6,005 nucleotides of DNA. It comes from Pseudomonadota bacterium (lineage in GTDB: Bacteria > Pseudomonadota > Alphaproteobacteria > Acetobacterales > Acetobacteraceae). Below the pieces are notes generated by a model. That model had not been told where the DNA came from. It did not search any database and saw nothing but the letters and a program-made list of their open reading frames with translations. The position numbers and the translations under genes are program-made. Below are positions 1 through 6,005 of this stretch, one piece after another. The first letter of the stretch is position 1; the number at the start of each line of letters is the position of its first letter. Where the stretch lies: contig JAKBAQ010000174.1 of assembly GCA_021808985.1 (NCBI GenBank), positions 1-6,005 on the forward strand, in the 5' to 3' direction.

Positions 1-786
1 CGCCCCGGATATGATTTTTTAATGCAGGGCATGGGCGGGCTGATGAGCGTCACCGGCGAGCCGGACGGCCAGCCCATGAAAGTTGGCGTGGCGGTGACTG
101 ACGTATTCACCGGCATGTACGCCGCCACCTCGGTGCTGGCCGCGCTGGCCGAGCGGGAGCGCAGCGGCCTGGGGCAACATGTCGATATCGCGTTGTTTGA
201 CGTGCAGATCGCCACCCTGGCCAACCAGATCATGAGCTATCTCGTCTCCGGGGAGCAGCCGCCACGGCTGGGCAACGCGCATCCCAGCATCGTGCCCTAT
301 CAGGTATTCCCGACCCTGGATGGCCACGCGATCCTGGCCGTCGGCAATGACGAGCAGTTCAAGCGCTTCACCAAGCTCGCCGGCGCGCCGGAGCTGGCGC
401 TCGATCCGCGTTTCGCCACCAACCCCGCGCGGGTGGCCAACCGCGCGGCGCTGATCCCCCTTCTGGAAGCGCTGATGCGAACCCGGCCAACCCAAAGCTG
501 GATCACGGAGCTGGAGACAATCGGCGTCCCCTGCGGCCCGATCAACAGTTTCGCCGATCTGGAAGCCCATGAGCAGGTGCGCGCGCGCAACATTTTCAAA
601 ACCGTGCCGCATCCCAGCGCCGGCTCGATGCGCAGCGTCGCCAACCCGATGCGCTTCTCGCGCACCCAGGTGGAGGATGAGCGCGCCTCCCCGCTGCTCG
701 GCGCCGATACGCAAGCCGTGCTCCACGACATGCTCGGCCTGTCGGGCGAGGAGCTCGGCGCGCTGCGGCTGGCCGGCATCGTCTGA
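1..786 (+). CDS. Family III (CaiB/BaiF) CoA-transferase, C-terminal part (5' end off window)
   Basis: The protein moves CoA from an acyl-CoA donor to a carboxylic acid in the cytoplasm. The reading frame is open from base 1 (RPGYDFL precedes the first ATG at 22), so this is a gene cut by the window edge, not one starting at 22. 261 residues are visible; about 140 of the usual ~400 are missing. Visible family landmarks are the PGYDF-x-MQGMGGLMSVTG stretch, the putative catalytic Asp at visible residue 34 (VAVTDVFTGMYA, aligned from memory with Asp169 of formyl-CoA transferase), SIVPYQVF at about 96-103, GVPCGPINS at about 175-183 and PLLG at about 231-234. The SIVPYQ, GNxxQF and GVPxGPIN segments resemble human SUGCT (succinyl-CoA:glutarate CoA-transferase), but these are also common across the family, so the acyl substrate is not fixed. 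It lies 56 bases before the PuuD-like gene on the same strand, suggesting a role on the acid made by the downstream enzymes. The family call is firm; the substrate is inference. Confidence 0.93.
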   Translation, partial: RPGYDFLMQGMGGLMSVTGEPDGQPMKVGVAVTDVFTGMYAATSVLAALAERERSGLGQHVDIALFDVQIATLANQIMSYLVSGEQPPRLGNAHPSIVPYQVFPTLDGHAILAVGNDEQFKRFTKLAGAPELALDPRFATNPARVANRAALIPLLEALMRTRPTQSWITELETIGVPCGPINSFADLEAHEQVRARNIFKTVPHPSAGSMRSVANPMRFSRTQVEDERASPLLGADTQAVLHDMLGLSGEELGALRLAGIV

Positions 787-797
787 GCCGGCGGTTT

Positions 798-818
798 TCA
801 TGACATGACCAATATAAA
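798..818. promoter_or_regulatory. Possible regulatory spot: short palindrome next to AT-rich tract
   Basis: The 56-base gap before the PuuD-like gene holds a perfect odd-length palindrome, TCATG-A-CATGA (798-808), followed at once by an AT-rich run containing TATAAA (813-818). This is the longest spacer in the operon and is markedly richer in A/T than its surroundings. It could be an operator or weak internal promoter, but I find no well-placed -35 box, and an 11-base palindrome can arise by chance. Confidence 0.2.
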
Positions 819-842
819 AAACCAAAGCACCGAGGCGGACAA

Positions 843-1592
843 ATGAAGACCACACGCAGGCCCGTCGTGGGCATCATCACCGATATGCGCCCCCTCGGCG
901 ACATGTCGTATCAACTCATCGGCGATAAATACGTGCAGGCGGTATCGCAATTTGCCGATTGCCTGCCCATCGCCCTGCTGAGCGAACAGGGGCGCGGCGG
1001 CGCTGACGATCTGCTGGCCCTGTGCGATGGTTTTCTCTTCACCGGCAGCCCCTCGAACATCCGCCCCTGGCGCTACGGCAGCGCCGCGGCGGGCGAAGGG
1101 CCGTTCGACGACGAGCGCGACGCGCTCTCCCTCATGCTCATCCCCGCGATCCTGCGCGCGCGGGCGCCAGCCCTCTTCATCTGCCGCGGTTTGCAGGAGC
1201 TCAACGTCGCGCAGGGCGGCACATTGCACACCACAATCCCCGCGCAAGACCCGCCAATTCCCCACCACGCCCCGGAAGAAGCCAACTACGAAGACCGCTA
1301 CGCGCCCCTGCACCCGGTGCGCCTGATCGAATCCTCCCCCCTGGCCGCCATCTTCGGCGCGCCGTCTTTCTCGGTGAATTCCCTGCACTACCAGGCCCTG
1401 GCGAAAATCGGCGACGGCCTCACCGTGCATGGCTATGCCGGAGATGGCATCCCCGAAATCGTCGCCGCCGATGACCACCCCTTCGCCATCGGCGTGCAAT
1501 GGCACCCGGAATACCGGCCCGAGCTGAGCGCCCCCAACCGCGCGCTGTTCGAGCATTTCGGCCAGGCCGTGCGCGCCCGGCGGAACGCATGA
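843..1592 (+). CDS. puuD: PuuD-like gamma-glutamyl-gamma-aminobutyrate hydrolase (peptidase C26)
   Basis: A cytoplasmic class I glutamine amidotransferase-like hydrolase that, in the Puu putrescine pathway, splits gamma-glutamyl-GABA into glutamate and GABA. The 249-residue length fits PuuD (about 250). The nucleophile is Cys114 in FICRGLQELN, the same number as the nucleophile reported for E. coli PuuD; His221 and Glu223 lie in GVQWHPE and complete the triad. Other family marks are FTGSPSNIRPWRYG (66-79), the NVAQGGTLH segment after the nucleophile (121-129), RYAPLHPV (152-159) and VNSLHYQ (178-184). It begins MKTTRRPVVGIITD, typical of the family. The ATG at 843 is supported by GAGG at 832-835, seven bases upstream. 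It is followed after 36 bases by the aldehyde dehydrogenase gene. The enzyme class is near certain; GABA versus another omega-amino acid as the released product is not shown by sequence. Confidence 0.93.
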   Translation: MKTTRRPVVGIITDMRPLGDMSYQLIGDKYVQAVSQFADCLPIALLSEQGRGGADDLLALCDGFLFTGSPSNIRPWRYGSAAAGEGPFDDERDALSLMLIPAILRARAPALFICRGLQELNVAQGGTLHTTIPAQDPPIPHHAPEEANYEDRYAPLHPVRLIESSPLAAIFGAPSFSVNSLHYQALAKIGDGLTVHGYAGDGIPEIVAADDHPFAIGVQWHPEYRPELSAPNRALFEHFGQAVRARRNA

Positions 1593-1613
1593 AACCGATA
1601 TTTTCAATTTTCA

Positions 1614-1619
1614 GAGGGA
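1614..1619 (+). promoter_or_regulatory. Ribosome binding site of the aldehyde dehydrogenase
   Basis: GAGGGA sits nine bases before the ATG at 1629 and fixes that start. It lies in the 36-base spacer after the PuuD-like gene, which also contains a short AT-rich run. Confidence 0.7.
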
Positions 1620-1628
1620 ACATCCAAA

Positions 1629-3059
1629 ATGTCACATGAACGGCAATTCTACATCAATGGCCAATGGGTGAACCCGGTCACCCCGCGCATGATGGATGTG
1701 ATCAACCCCGCGACCGAGGAAGCCTTCACGCAAATCTCGCTGGGCTCCAAGGCCGATGTGGACCGCGCCGTCGCCGCCGCGCGCAAGGCCTTCGAGACCT
1801 TCAGTCAGACAACCCGGCAGGAGCGGCTCGATCTGCTCAAGCGGATTCTCGCCGCTTTCCAGACCCGCTATGAGGATATCGCCAACGCGATCACCCTGGA
1901 GCTTGGCGCGCCGGTGACACTGGCGCGCAAATCCCAGGCGGCCATCGGTGTCGGGCATATTTCACAGATGATCTCGGTGCTGGAGACCTTCGAGTTCGAG
2001 CACATGCAGGGCACGACGCTGATCGCCAAGGAGCCGATCGGCGTCGTCGGCATGATCACGCCGTGGAACTGGCCGATCAACCAGATCACCTGCAAGGTCT
2101 GCCCCGCGATCGCCGCCGGCTGCACCATGGTGCTCAAACCATCCGAAATCGCGCCGCTGGATGCCATCATCTTCGCCGAGGTGATGGATGCCGCCGGCGT
2201 GCCGCCGGGCGTGTTCAACCTGGTCAACGGCGATGGCCCCGGTGTTGGCACCGCGATGTCAGAGCATCCTGATATCGACATGATCTCCTTCACCGGCTCC
2301 ACGCGCGCGGGGATTCTCATCGCCAAGGCCGGCGCGGATACCATCAAGCGCATGCACCAGGAGCTGGGCGGCAAATCCGCCAACATCCTGCTCGAGGATG
2401 TGGACATCGAAGCCGCGGTGAGCACCGGCGTGGTGGATTGCTTCCAGAACACCGGCCAGTCCTGCAACGCGCCGACGCGCATGTTCGTCCCCGCGCGCTT
2501 GCGTGACGCCGCGGTGGACGCCGCCCGGCGCGCCGCGGAATCCATCAAGGTCGGCGCCCCAGCCGACCCGGACGTCTACATGGGGCCGGTGATCAGCCAG
2601 CTGCAATATGACAAAATCCAGGCGATGATCCAGTCCGGCATCGACGAGGGCGCCACGCTCGTGGCCGGCGGCCCTGGCCGCCCGGTGGGGCTGAACCGGG
2701 GCTATTACGTCCGCCCGACCGTGTTCGCCGATGTAACGCCGGACATGCGCATCGCGCGCGAGGAGATTTTCGGCCCCGTGCTCTCCATCCTCACCTACGA
2801 AACCCCCGCGCAGGTAATCGCTCTGGCCAATGACACGGTCTATGGCCTGGCCGCCTACGTGCAATCCGGCAGCCGCGAACGGGCGCAGGAAATCTCGCGC
2901 AAGATGCGCAGCGGTAATGTCTATATCAACTATCCGAAGGGCGATTTGAACGCCCCCTTCGGCGGCTACAAGCAGTCAGGCAATGGCCGCGAATGGGGCC
3001 AATGGGGGCTCGAGGAGTTTCTCGAAATCAAGGGCGTCGTCGGTTACGCCGCCGCTTAA
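1629..3059 (+). CDS. NAD(P)-dependent aldehyde dehydrogenase, CddD/SSP0762-like subgroup
   Basis: A cytoplasmic aldehyde dehydrogenase oxidising an aldehyde to its acid with NAD(P)+. At 476 residues it has the normal length, and all key sites are present: Asn147 in TPWNWP (oxyanion hole), KPSE at 170-173 (cofactor binding), FTGST at 221-225, general-base Glu245 in ELGGKS, nucleophile Cys279 in GQSCNAPTR, Glu379 in EEIFGPV (nicotinamide ribose) and the C-terminal APFGGYKQSGNGREWG block (442-457). GQSCNAPTR together with GREWG-x-WGLEEFLEIKG recalls the CddD/SSP0762 subgroup (Rhodococcus 6-oxolauric acid dehydrogenase and relatives) more than GabD or PuuC. Lying between the PuuD-like gene and gabT, it most likely oxidises the semialdehyde made by the aminotransferase (succinate or glutarate semialdehyde); a PuuC-like role on a gamma-glutamyl aminoaldehyde is also possible. 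The superfamily is certain; the substrate is inferred from neighbours only. Confidence 0.95.
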   Translation: MSHERQFYINGQWVNPVTPRMMDVINPATEEAFTQISLGSKADVDRAVAAARKAFETFSQTTRQERLDLLKRILAAFQTRYEDIANAITLELGAPVTLARKSQAAIGVGHISQMISVLETFEFEHMQGTTLIAKEPIGVVGMITPWNWPINQITCKVCPAIAAGCTMVLKPSEIAPLDAIIFAEVMDAAGVPPGVFNLVNGDGPGVGTAMSEHPDIDMISFTGSTRAGILIAKAGADTIKRMHQELGGKSANILLEDVDIEAAVSTGVVDCFQNTGQSCNAPTRMFVPARLRDAAVDAARRAAESIKVGAPADPDVYMGPVISQLQYDKIQAMIQSGIDEGATLVAGGPGRPVGLNRGYYVRPTVFADVTPDMRIAREEIFGPVLSILTYETPAQVIALANDTVYGLAAYVQSGSRERAQEISRKMRSGNVYINYPKGDLNAPFGGYKQSGNGREWGQWGLEEFLEIKGVVGYAAA

Positions 3060-3081
3060 GGGCCGGACTTTCAACAGAACC

Positions 3082-3086
3082 AAGGA
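3082..3086 (+). promoter_or_regulatory. Ribosome binding site that decides the gabT start
   Basis: AAGGA lies eight bases before the ATG at 3095. The same frame is open back to an ATG at 2993, but that would overlap the aldehyde dehydrogenase by 67 bases and add a 34-residue Arg-rich stretch unlike any GabT N-terminus. This site supports the start at 3095. Confidence 0.7.
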
Positions 3087-3094
3087 CATATCTC

Positions 3095-4396
3095 ATGCTC
3101 AATGCAGCTTCTAAACCAGACTCCACCAACACCAACGCCACCTGGGAAGCGCGGCGCCAGGCGGCGACGCCGCGCGGCGTCAGCGTGCTGGAAAGCTTCT
3201 ATGCCGAACGGGCGCTCAATTCCGAACTCTGGGACATCGAGGGCAACCGCTATATCGACTTCGCGGGCGGCATCGCGGTGCTCAACACCGGCCATTGCCA
3301 CCCAAGCGTAACCGCCGCGGTTGCCGAGCAGCTCGGCCGCTTCAGCCACACCGCCTATCAGGTCGTCCCCTACACGGGCTACGTCTCGCTCGCCGAGCAG
3401 ATGAACCGCCGCGCGCCAGGCCCCGGCGCCAAGAAGACCATTTTGGTCACCACTGGCGCCGAGGCGGTGGAAAATGCCGTGAAAATCGCCCGCGCGGCAA
3501 CCGGGCGCTCAGGCATCATCGCGTTTGATGGCGCCTTCCATGGCCGCACGCTGCTCGGCATGGCGCTCACCGGCAAGGTAGCGCCCTACAAAACCAGCTT
3601 TGGCGCCATGCCCGCCGATATCTTCCACGCCCCCTTCCCCAACCCGCTGCACGGCGTCAGCATCGAGGATTCGCTGGCCCATGTCCGCCGCCTGTTCAAG
3701 AGCGACATCGACCCCAAGCGCGTCGCCGCGTTCATCTACGAGCCCGTGCAGGGCGAAGGCGGCTTCTACCCGGCGCCGGCGGCCTTCATCCGCGGCTTGC
3801 GCCAGATCGCCGATGAACACGGCATTCTGCTGATCGCCGATGAAATCCAGTGCGGCGCGGCCCGCACCGGAACCTTCTTCGCCTCCGCGCAGCATGATAT
3901 CCCCGTCGATCTGCTCACCTTCGCCAAGAGCATCGCCGCCGGCCTGCCGCTGGCCGGCGTGGTCGGCCGGGCGGAGCTGATGGACGCAGCCGCCCCCGGC
4001 GGGCTGGGCGGCACCTATGCGGGCAATCCGCTGGCCGTTGCCGCGGCCCATGCGGTGCTGGCGATCATCGAAGACGAAAAGCTCGAACACCGCGCCACGG
4101 TGCTCGGCGAGCGCCTGAAAGCCCGGCTGAATTCACTGCGCGAGGCGGTGCCGTTTCTGGCCGATGTCCGCGGCCCCGGCAGCATGGTGGCGGCCGAGTT
4201 CATCAACCCCAAGGATGGCGAGGCGCAGGCCGAATTCGTCAAAAAAGTGCAGGCCATCGCGCAGCAGCGGGGGCTTATCCTGCTCATCTGCGGCGTTTAC
4301 GGCAATGTCATCCGCTTCCTCTACCCGCTGACAATCCAGGACAGCGTATTCGCCGAAGCGCTCGATACCCTGGAATACGCGCTGCGCCACGCCTGA
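3095..4396 (+). CDS. gabT: 4-aminobutyrate (omega-amino acid) aminotransferase, GabT-type
   Basis: A class III PLP-dependent aminotransferase that moves the terminal amino group of GABA to 2-oxoglutarate, giving succinate semialdehyde and glutamate; close relatives (DavT) use 5-aminovalerate. With the start at 3095 it has 433 residues, against 426 for E. coli GabT. Motifs run in order: AGGIAVLNTGH (57-67), VTTGAEAVENAVKIARAATGRSG (118-140, phosphate binding), AFHGRT (147-152), EPVQGEGGF (216-224), the PLP-ring Asp249 in IADEIQ, Schiff-base Lys278 in TFAKSIA, APGGLGGTYAGNP (300-312) and Arg407 in NVIRFLYPLT. By alignment from memory, Ile60, Glu221, Ile251, Lys278 and Arg407 match E. coli GabT Ile50, Glu211, Val241, Lys268 and Arg398, so the carboxylate-binding and ketoacid-switching residues are kept. 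It is the last gene of the plus-strand operon, 35 bases after the aldehyde dehydrogenase that would take its product. PuuE is an equally fair label given the PuuD-like neighbour. Confidence 0.93.
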   Translation: MLNAASKPDSTNTNATWEARRQAATPRGVSVLESFYAERALNSELWDIEGNRYIDFAGGIAVLNTGHCHPSVTAAVAEQLGRFSHTAYQVVPYTGYVSLAEQMNRRAPGPGAKKTILVTTGAEAVENAVKIARAATGRSGIIAFDGAFHGRTLLGMALTGKVAPYKTSFGAMPADIFHAPFPNPLHGVSIEDSLAHVRRLFKSDIDPKRVAAFIYEPVQGEGGFYPAPAAFIRGLRQIADEHGILLIADEIQCGAARTGTFFASAQHDIPVDLLTFAKSIAAGLPLAGVVGRAELMDAAAPGGLGGTYAGNPLAVAAAHAVLAIIEDEKLEHRATVLGERLKARLNSLREAVPFLADVRGPGSMVAAEFINPKDGEAQAEFVKKVQAIAQQRGLILLICGVYGNVIRFLYPLTIQDSVFAEALDTLEYALRHA

Positions 4397-4413
4397 GCAA
4401 ATTCAACCGAGAT

Positions 4414-4437
4414 GTGGCCGGCATAAAACCCGGCCAC
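4414..4437. terminator. GC-rich hairpin between convergent genes (terminator-like)
   Basis: GTGGCCGG (4414-4421) and CCGGCCAC (4430-4437) form a perfect 8-bp stem with an 8-base loop (CATAAAAC). It starts 18 bases after the gabT stop and lies 42 bases past the end of the minus-strand transporter gene, so it could serve both strands. No clear run of T follows on either strand, so it is not a classical intrinsic terminator. The remainder of the 82-base gap shows nothing else. Confidence 0.5.
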
Positions 4438-4478
4438 GCTCTCCAAACACCGTAACGCCCCGCAAGCACACCCAGCGC

Positions 4479-6005
4479 TTATCTGCTCCGGTACAAAACA
4501 TACAAAGCCGGGATCAGATTGGTGCTCAGCAGCGCGCTCCACACAATCCCGCCCGCGATAACAATGGCCAGCCCCTGTTCCGGCGCCGCGCCCACGCCAA
4601 ATCCCAAAGCCGTTGGCAGCATCCCCAGCACGGCGACGATCGTGGTCAGAAAAATCGGGCGAAACCGCACATTCAGCGCTTCCTCCATGGCCTGCGCCGG
4701 TGCCATCCCCGCGCCCTCGTTCTGCTGGGCACGGTCAAGCAGCACGATGCCATGGTTCAGGCTGACCCCCACCAGGGTCAAAAACCCAACCAGACCAATC
4801 CCATTCAGCCCCAGCCCGCTTGCCGCCAGCGCCAGCGCGCCGCCGGTCATCGCCAGCGGGATCTGCGCCATCAGCAACCCCGGCGCGAGCCGGCCGCCAA
4901 AACGCAGCACCAGCACACCGGCCATGAGCACCATCGCGGCGAGCCCCGCGACCCCCAGCCCGAGCGCGGCATTCTCCAGCATGGGGTACAACCCGCCAAA
5001 GGCGATGCGGTAACCCGGCGGCAGCTTCAGCCCGGCCAGCCCGGCCTTCGCGGCGGCTATGGCGCTCCCCGGCGCGGTGGTCGGGGTTGCCAGAATATCG
5101 AAGGCCCGCGCGCCATCGATATGGTGAAACTGGTTCGGGCTGGTCACGAGGCTGATATCGGCAAGCTGGCCAAGCGGCGTGCCGCTCTGCTCACCCACCG
5201 GCAGCGCCGCGAGGTCATCGAGAGAAAACGCGGCCGGATCCGGCAGGCGGATATAAATCGGCAATGCGACATTCCCATCCGGCACCTGCGCCACCACCTG
5301 CCCGGCCATCAGAATTCCCAGCTCATCGCTCAGCTGTGCCGGGGTCAGCCCCGCGGCCGCCAGCGCCGCCGGGCGCGGCTGCACGTTAATCTGCGTCTCA
5401 GGGTAGCCATCGTCGTTGAACACGCCGGAGAGACCATTCACCTTGTCGAGCCGCGCGGTGATCTCATTCGCCAGCTTGCTCATCTCCTGGAATTTCGCGC
5501 CATAAAGCTGAACCTCGAAGGGCTGCGGCAGGCCCGAGAGACTCTCCCCCAGCCGCTCCACCGTCGGCGTGTCGATATCAAGCTGCACCGCGGGCGTCTG
5601 GGTCGCCGCGAGAATCCGCGCGGCGATCGCATCCAGGCTGTTCGCGCCGGTGTTGTGCTTCAGCAGAATCTCAATCTCCCCGGCATAAGCGGGTTCGGTA
5701 TAGTTGCTGCCCGCGGCCGAGCCGATCCGCGCCAGGCTATGCGCCACCGCCGGGTCGGCGTTGATCCGGCTGACAATCGAATCAATCGCCGCCTGCGTGT
5801 CCAGCAGCGCGGTGCCCGGCGGCAGGGTGAAGGATTCCAGCAGCACGCCTTCATTCGGCAAGGGGAGAATATTCACCGAAACCAGGCTCATCGCCGCCAG
5901 GCTGAGCAGCAGGAGCAGCGCGCAGCCGCCAACGCTCCAGCGCGGATGCCGCAGCACGAAACTGAACAGACGCCGATTATGATGCCGCAGCGTGGCCAGA
6001 AGCTG
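4479..6005 (-). CDS. RND efflux transporter, heavy-metal-efflux/CzcA-like, C-terminal half (5' end off window)
   Basis: An inner-membrane, proton-driven RND pump that normally works with a periplasmic adaptor and an outer-membrane channel. The frame stays open through the right edge (QLLATLRHHNRRLFSF precedes the GTG at 5957), so the GTG is internal. 508 residues are visible, about half of the usual 1000-1060; the first half, with TM1-6 and the TM4 proton-relay acids, is outside. In order: the cytoplasmic linker, TM7 (about 24-44), ILPLPNEG then FTLPPGT at the start of the periplasmic part, ERLGESLSGLPQPFEVQLYG (about 150-169) which resembles the CzcA/CusA signature, the porter and docking region, then five hydrophobic segments TM8-TM12 (about 346-368, 373-396, 402-424, 449-470, 477-503), ending soon after the last. 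I see no CusA-like methionine cluster in the periplasmic part, so a copper/silver role is not supported; the substrate is unknown. It converges on the catabolic operon and is probably unrelated to it. Confidence 0.9.
   Translation of the reverse strand, partial: QLLATLRHHNRRLFSFVLRHPRWSVGGCALLLLLSLAAMSLVSVNILPLPNEGVLLESFTLPPGTALLDTQAAIDSIVSRINADPAVAHSLARIGSAAGSNYTEPAYAGEIEILLKHNTGANSLDAIAARILAATQTPAVQLDIDTPTVERLGESLSGLPQPFEVQLYGAKFQEMSKLANEITARLDKVNGLSGVFNDDGYPETQINVQPRPAALAAAGLTPAQLSDELGILMAGQVVAQVPDGNVALPIYIRLPDPAAFSLDDLAALPVGEQSGTPLGQLADISLVTSPNQFHHIDGARAFDILATPTTAPGSAIAAAKAGLAGLKLPPGYRIAFGGLYPMLENAALGLGVAGLAAMVLMAGVLVLRFGGRLAPGLLMAQIPLAMTGGALALAASGLGLNGIGLVGFLTLVGVSLNHGIVLLDRAQQNEGAGMAPAQAMEEALNVRFRPIFLTTIVAVLGMLPTALGFGVGAAPEQGLAIVIAGGIVWSALLSTNLIPALYVLYRSR

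Noticed and set aside
22..786. Start of the CoA-transferase at the ATG at 22
   Set aside because: The frame is open to base 1 and the upstream residues (PGYDFL) are part of the family's conserved block, so the gene continues off the left edge.
19..1607. Long minus-strand open frames (19-855 and 798-1607) opposite the CoA-transferase and PuuD-like genes
   Set aside because: Their predicted proteins are rich in His, Gly, Arg and Ala with no family motifs, as expected of the opposite strand of GC-rich genes; the plus-strand frames encode clear enzymes with catalytic motifs.
2993..3094. Upstream ATG at 2993 for gabT
   Set aside because: It would overlap the aldehyde dehydrogenase by 67 bases and add a non-homologous Arg-rich leader; the ATG at 3095 has a good ribosome binding site.
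1868..4090. Minus-strand open frames opposite the aldehyde dehydrogenase and gabT (for example 1868-2548, 2259-2864, 3509-4090)
   Set aside because: They are shadows of well-recognised genes and show no domain or start-site support.
4519..5013. Plus-strand open frame of 164 codons within the RND transporter gene
   Set aside because: It is Ser/Pro/Ala-rich low-complexity sequence opposite the TM8-TM12 region of the pump; no motif.
4479..5957. Transporter start at the GTG at 5957, giving a half-size RND protein
   Set aside because: The frame continues without a stop to the window edge with residues that fit the linker before TM7, so the window simply cuts a full-length gene.
1..6005. Mobile elements, CRISPR repeats, tRNA/rRNA genes or riboswitches
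   Set aside because: Coding density leaves only gaps of 35-82 bases, and none holds direct repeats, tRNA-like folds or transposase remnants that I can see.

Overview
This is a GC-rich, almost fully coding window. It has the codon and base composition of an alphaproteobacterium, perhaps Rhodospirillales/Acetobacteraceae; that placement is an impression from composition and protein style, not a proven assignment. Four plus-strand genes fill bases 1-4396, and a fifth gene, on the minus strand, fills 4479-6005. The first and last genes are cut by the window edges. No RNA genes, mobile elements or CRISPR arrays were seen.

Bases 1-4396 look like one catabolic operon with gaps of 56, 36 and 35 bases, each downstream gene having its own Shine-Dalgarno-like sequence. 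In order it encodes: the C-terminal part of a family III (CaiB/BaiF) CoA-transferase; a PuuD-type gamma-glutamyl-GABA hydrolase (class I glutamine amidotransferase-like) with an intact Cys/His/Glu triad; an NAD(P)-dependent aldehyde dehydrogenase with all catalytic residues; and a GabT-type PLP-dependent omega-aminotransferase. Together they make a logical route: release of an omega-amino acid (GABA, or possibly 5-aminovalerate) from its gamma-glutamyl conjugate, transamination to a semialdehyde, oxidation to a dicarboxylate, and possibly activation of that acid by CoA transfer. The best-supported reading is the lower half of gamma-glutamylated polyamine (putrescine-type) catabolism. The CoA-transferase raises the alternative of a C5 (cadaverine/5-aminovalerate/glutarate) substrate. 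The earlier Puu steps (glutamylation, oxidase) are not in the window.

Bases 4397-4478 are a short convergent intergenic gap with a perfect 8-bp GC-rich hairpin that probably helps end transcription. Bases 4479-6005 (minus strand) encode the C-terminal half of an RND-superfamily efflux pump of the heavy-metal-efflux/CzcA-like type; it converges on the operon and is probably functionally unrelated.

I see no evidence for a wholly new biological system. The points worth a second look are the true substrate of the operon, the CddD-like rather than GabD-like character of the aldehyde dehydrogenase, and the presence of a CoA-transferase in a Puu-like cluster.
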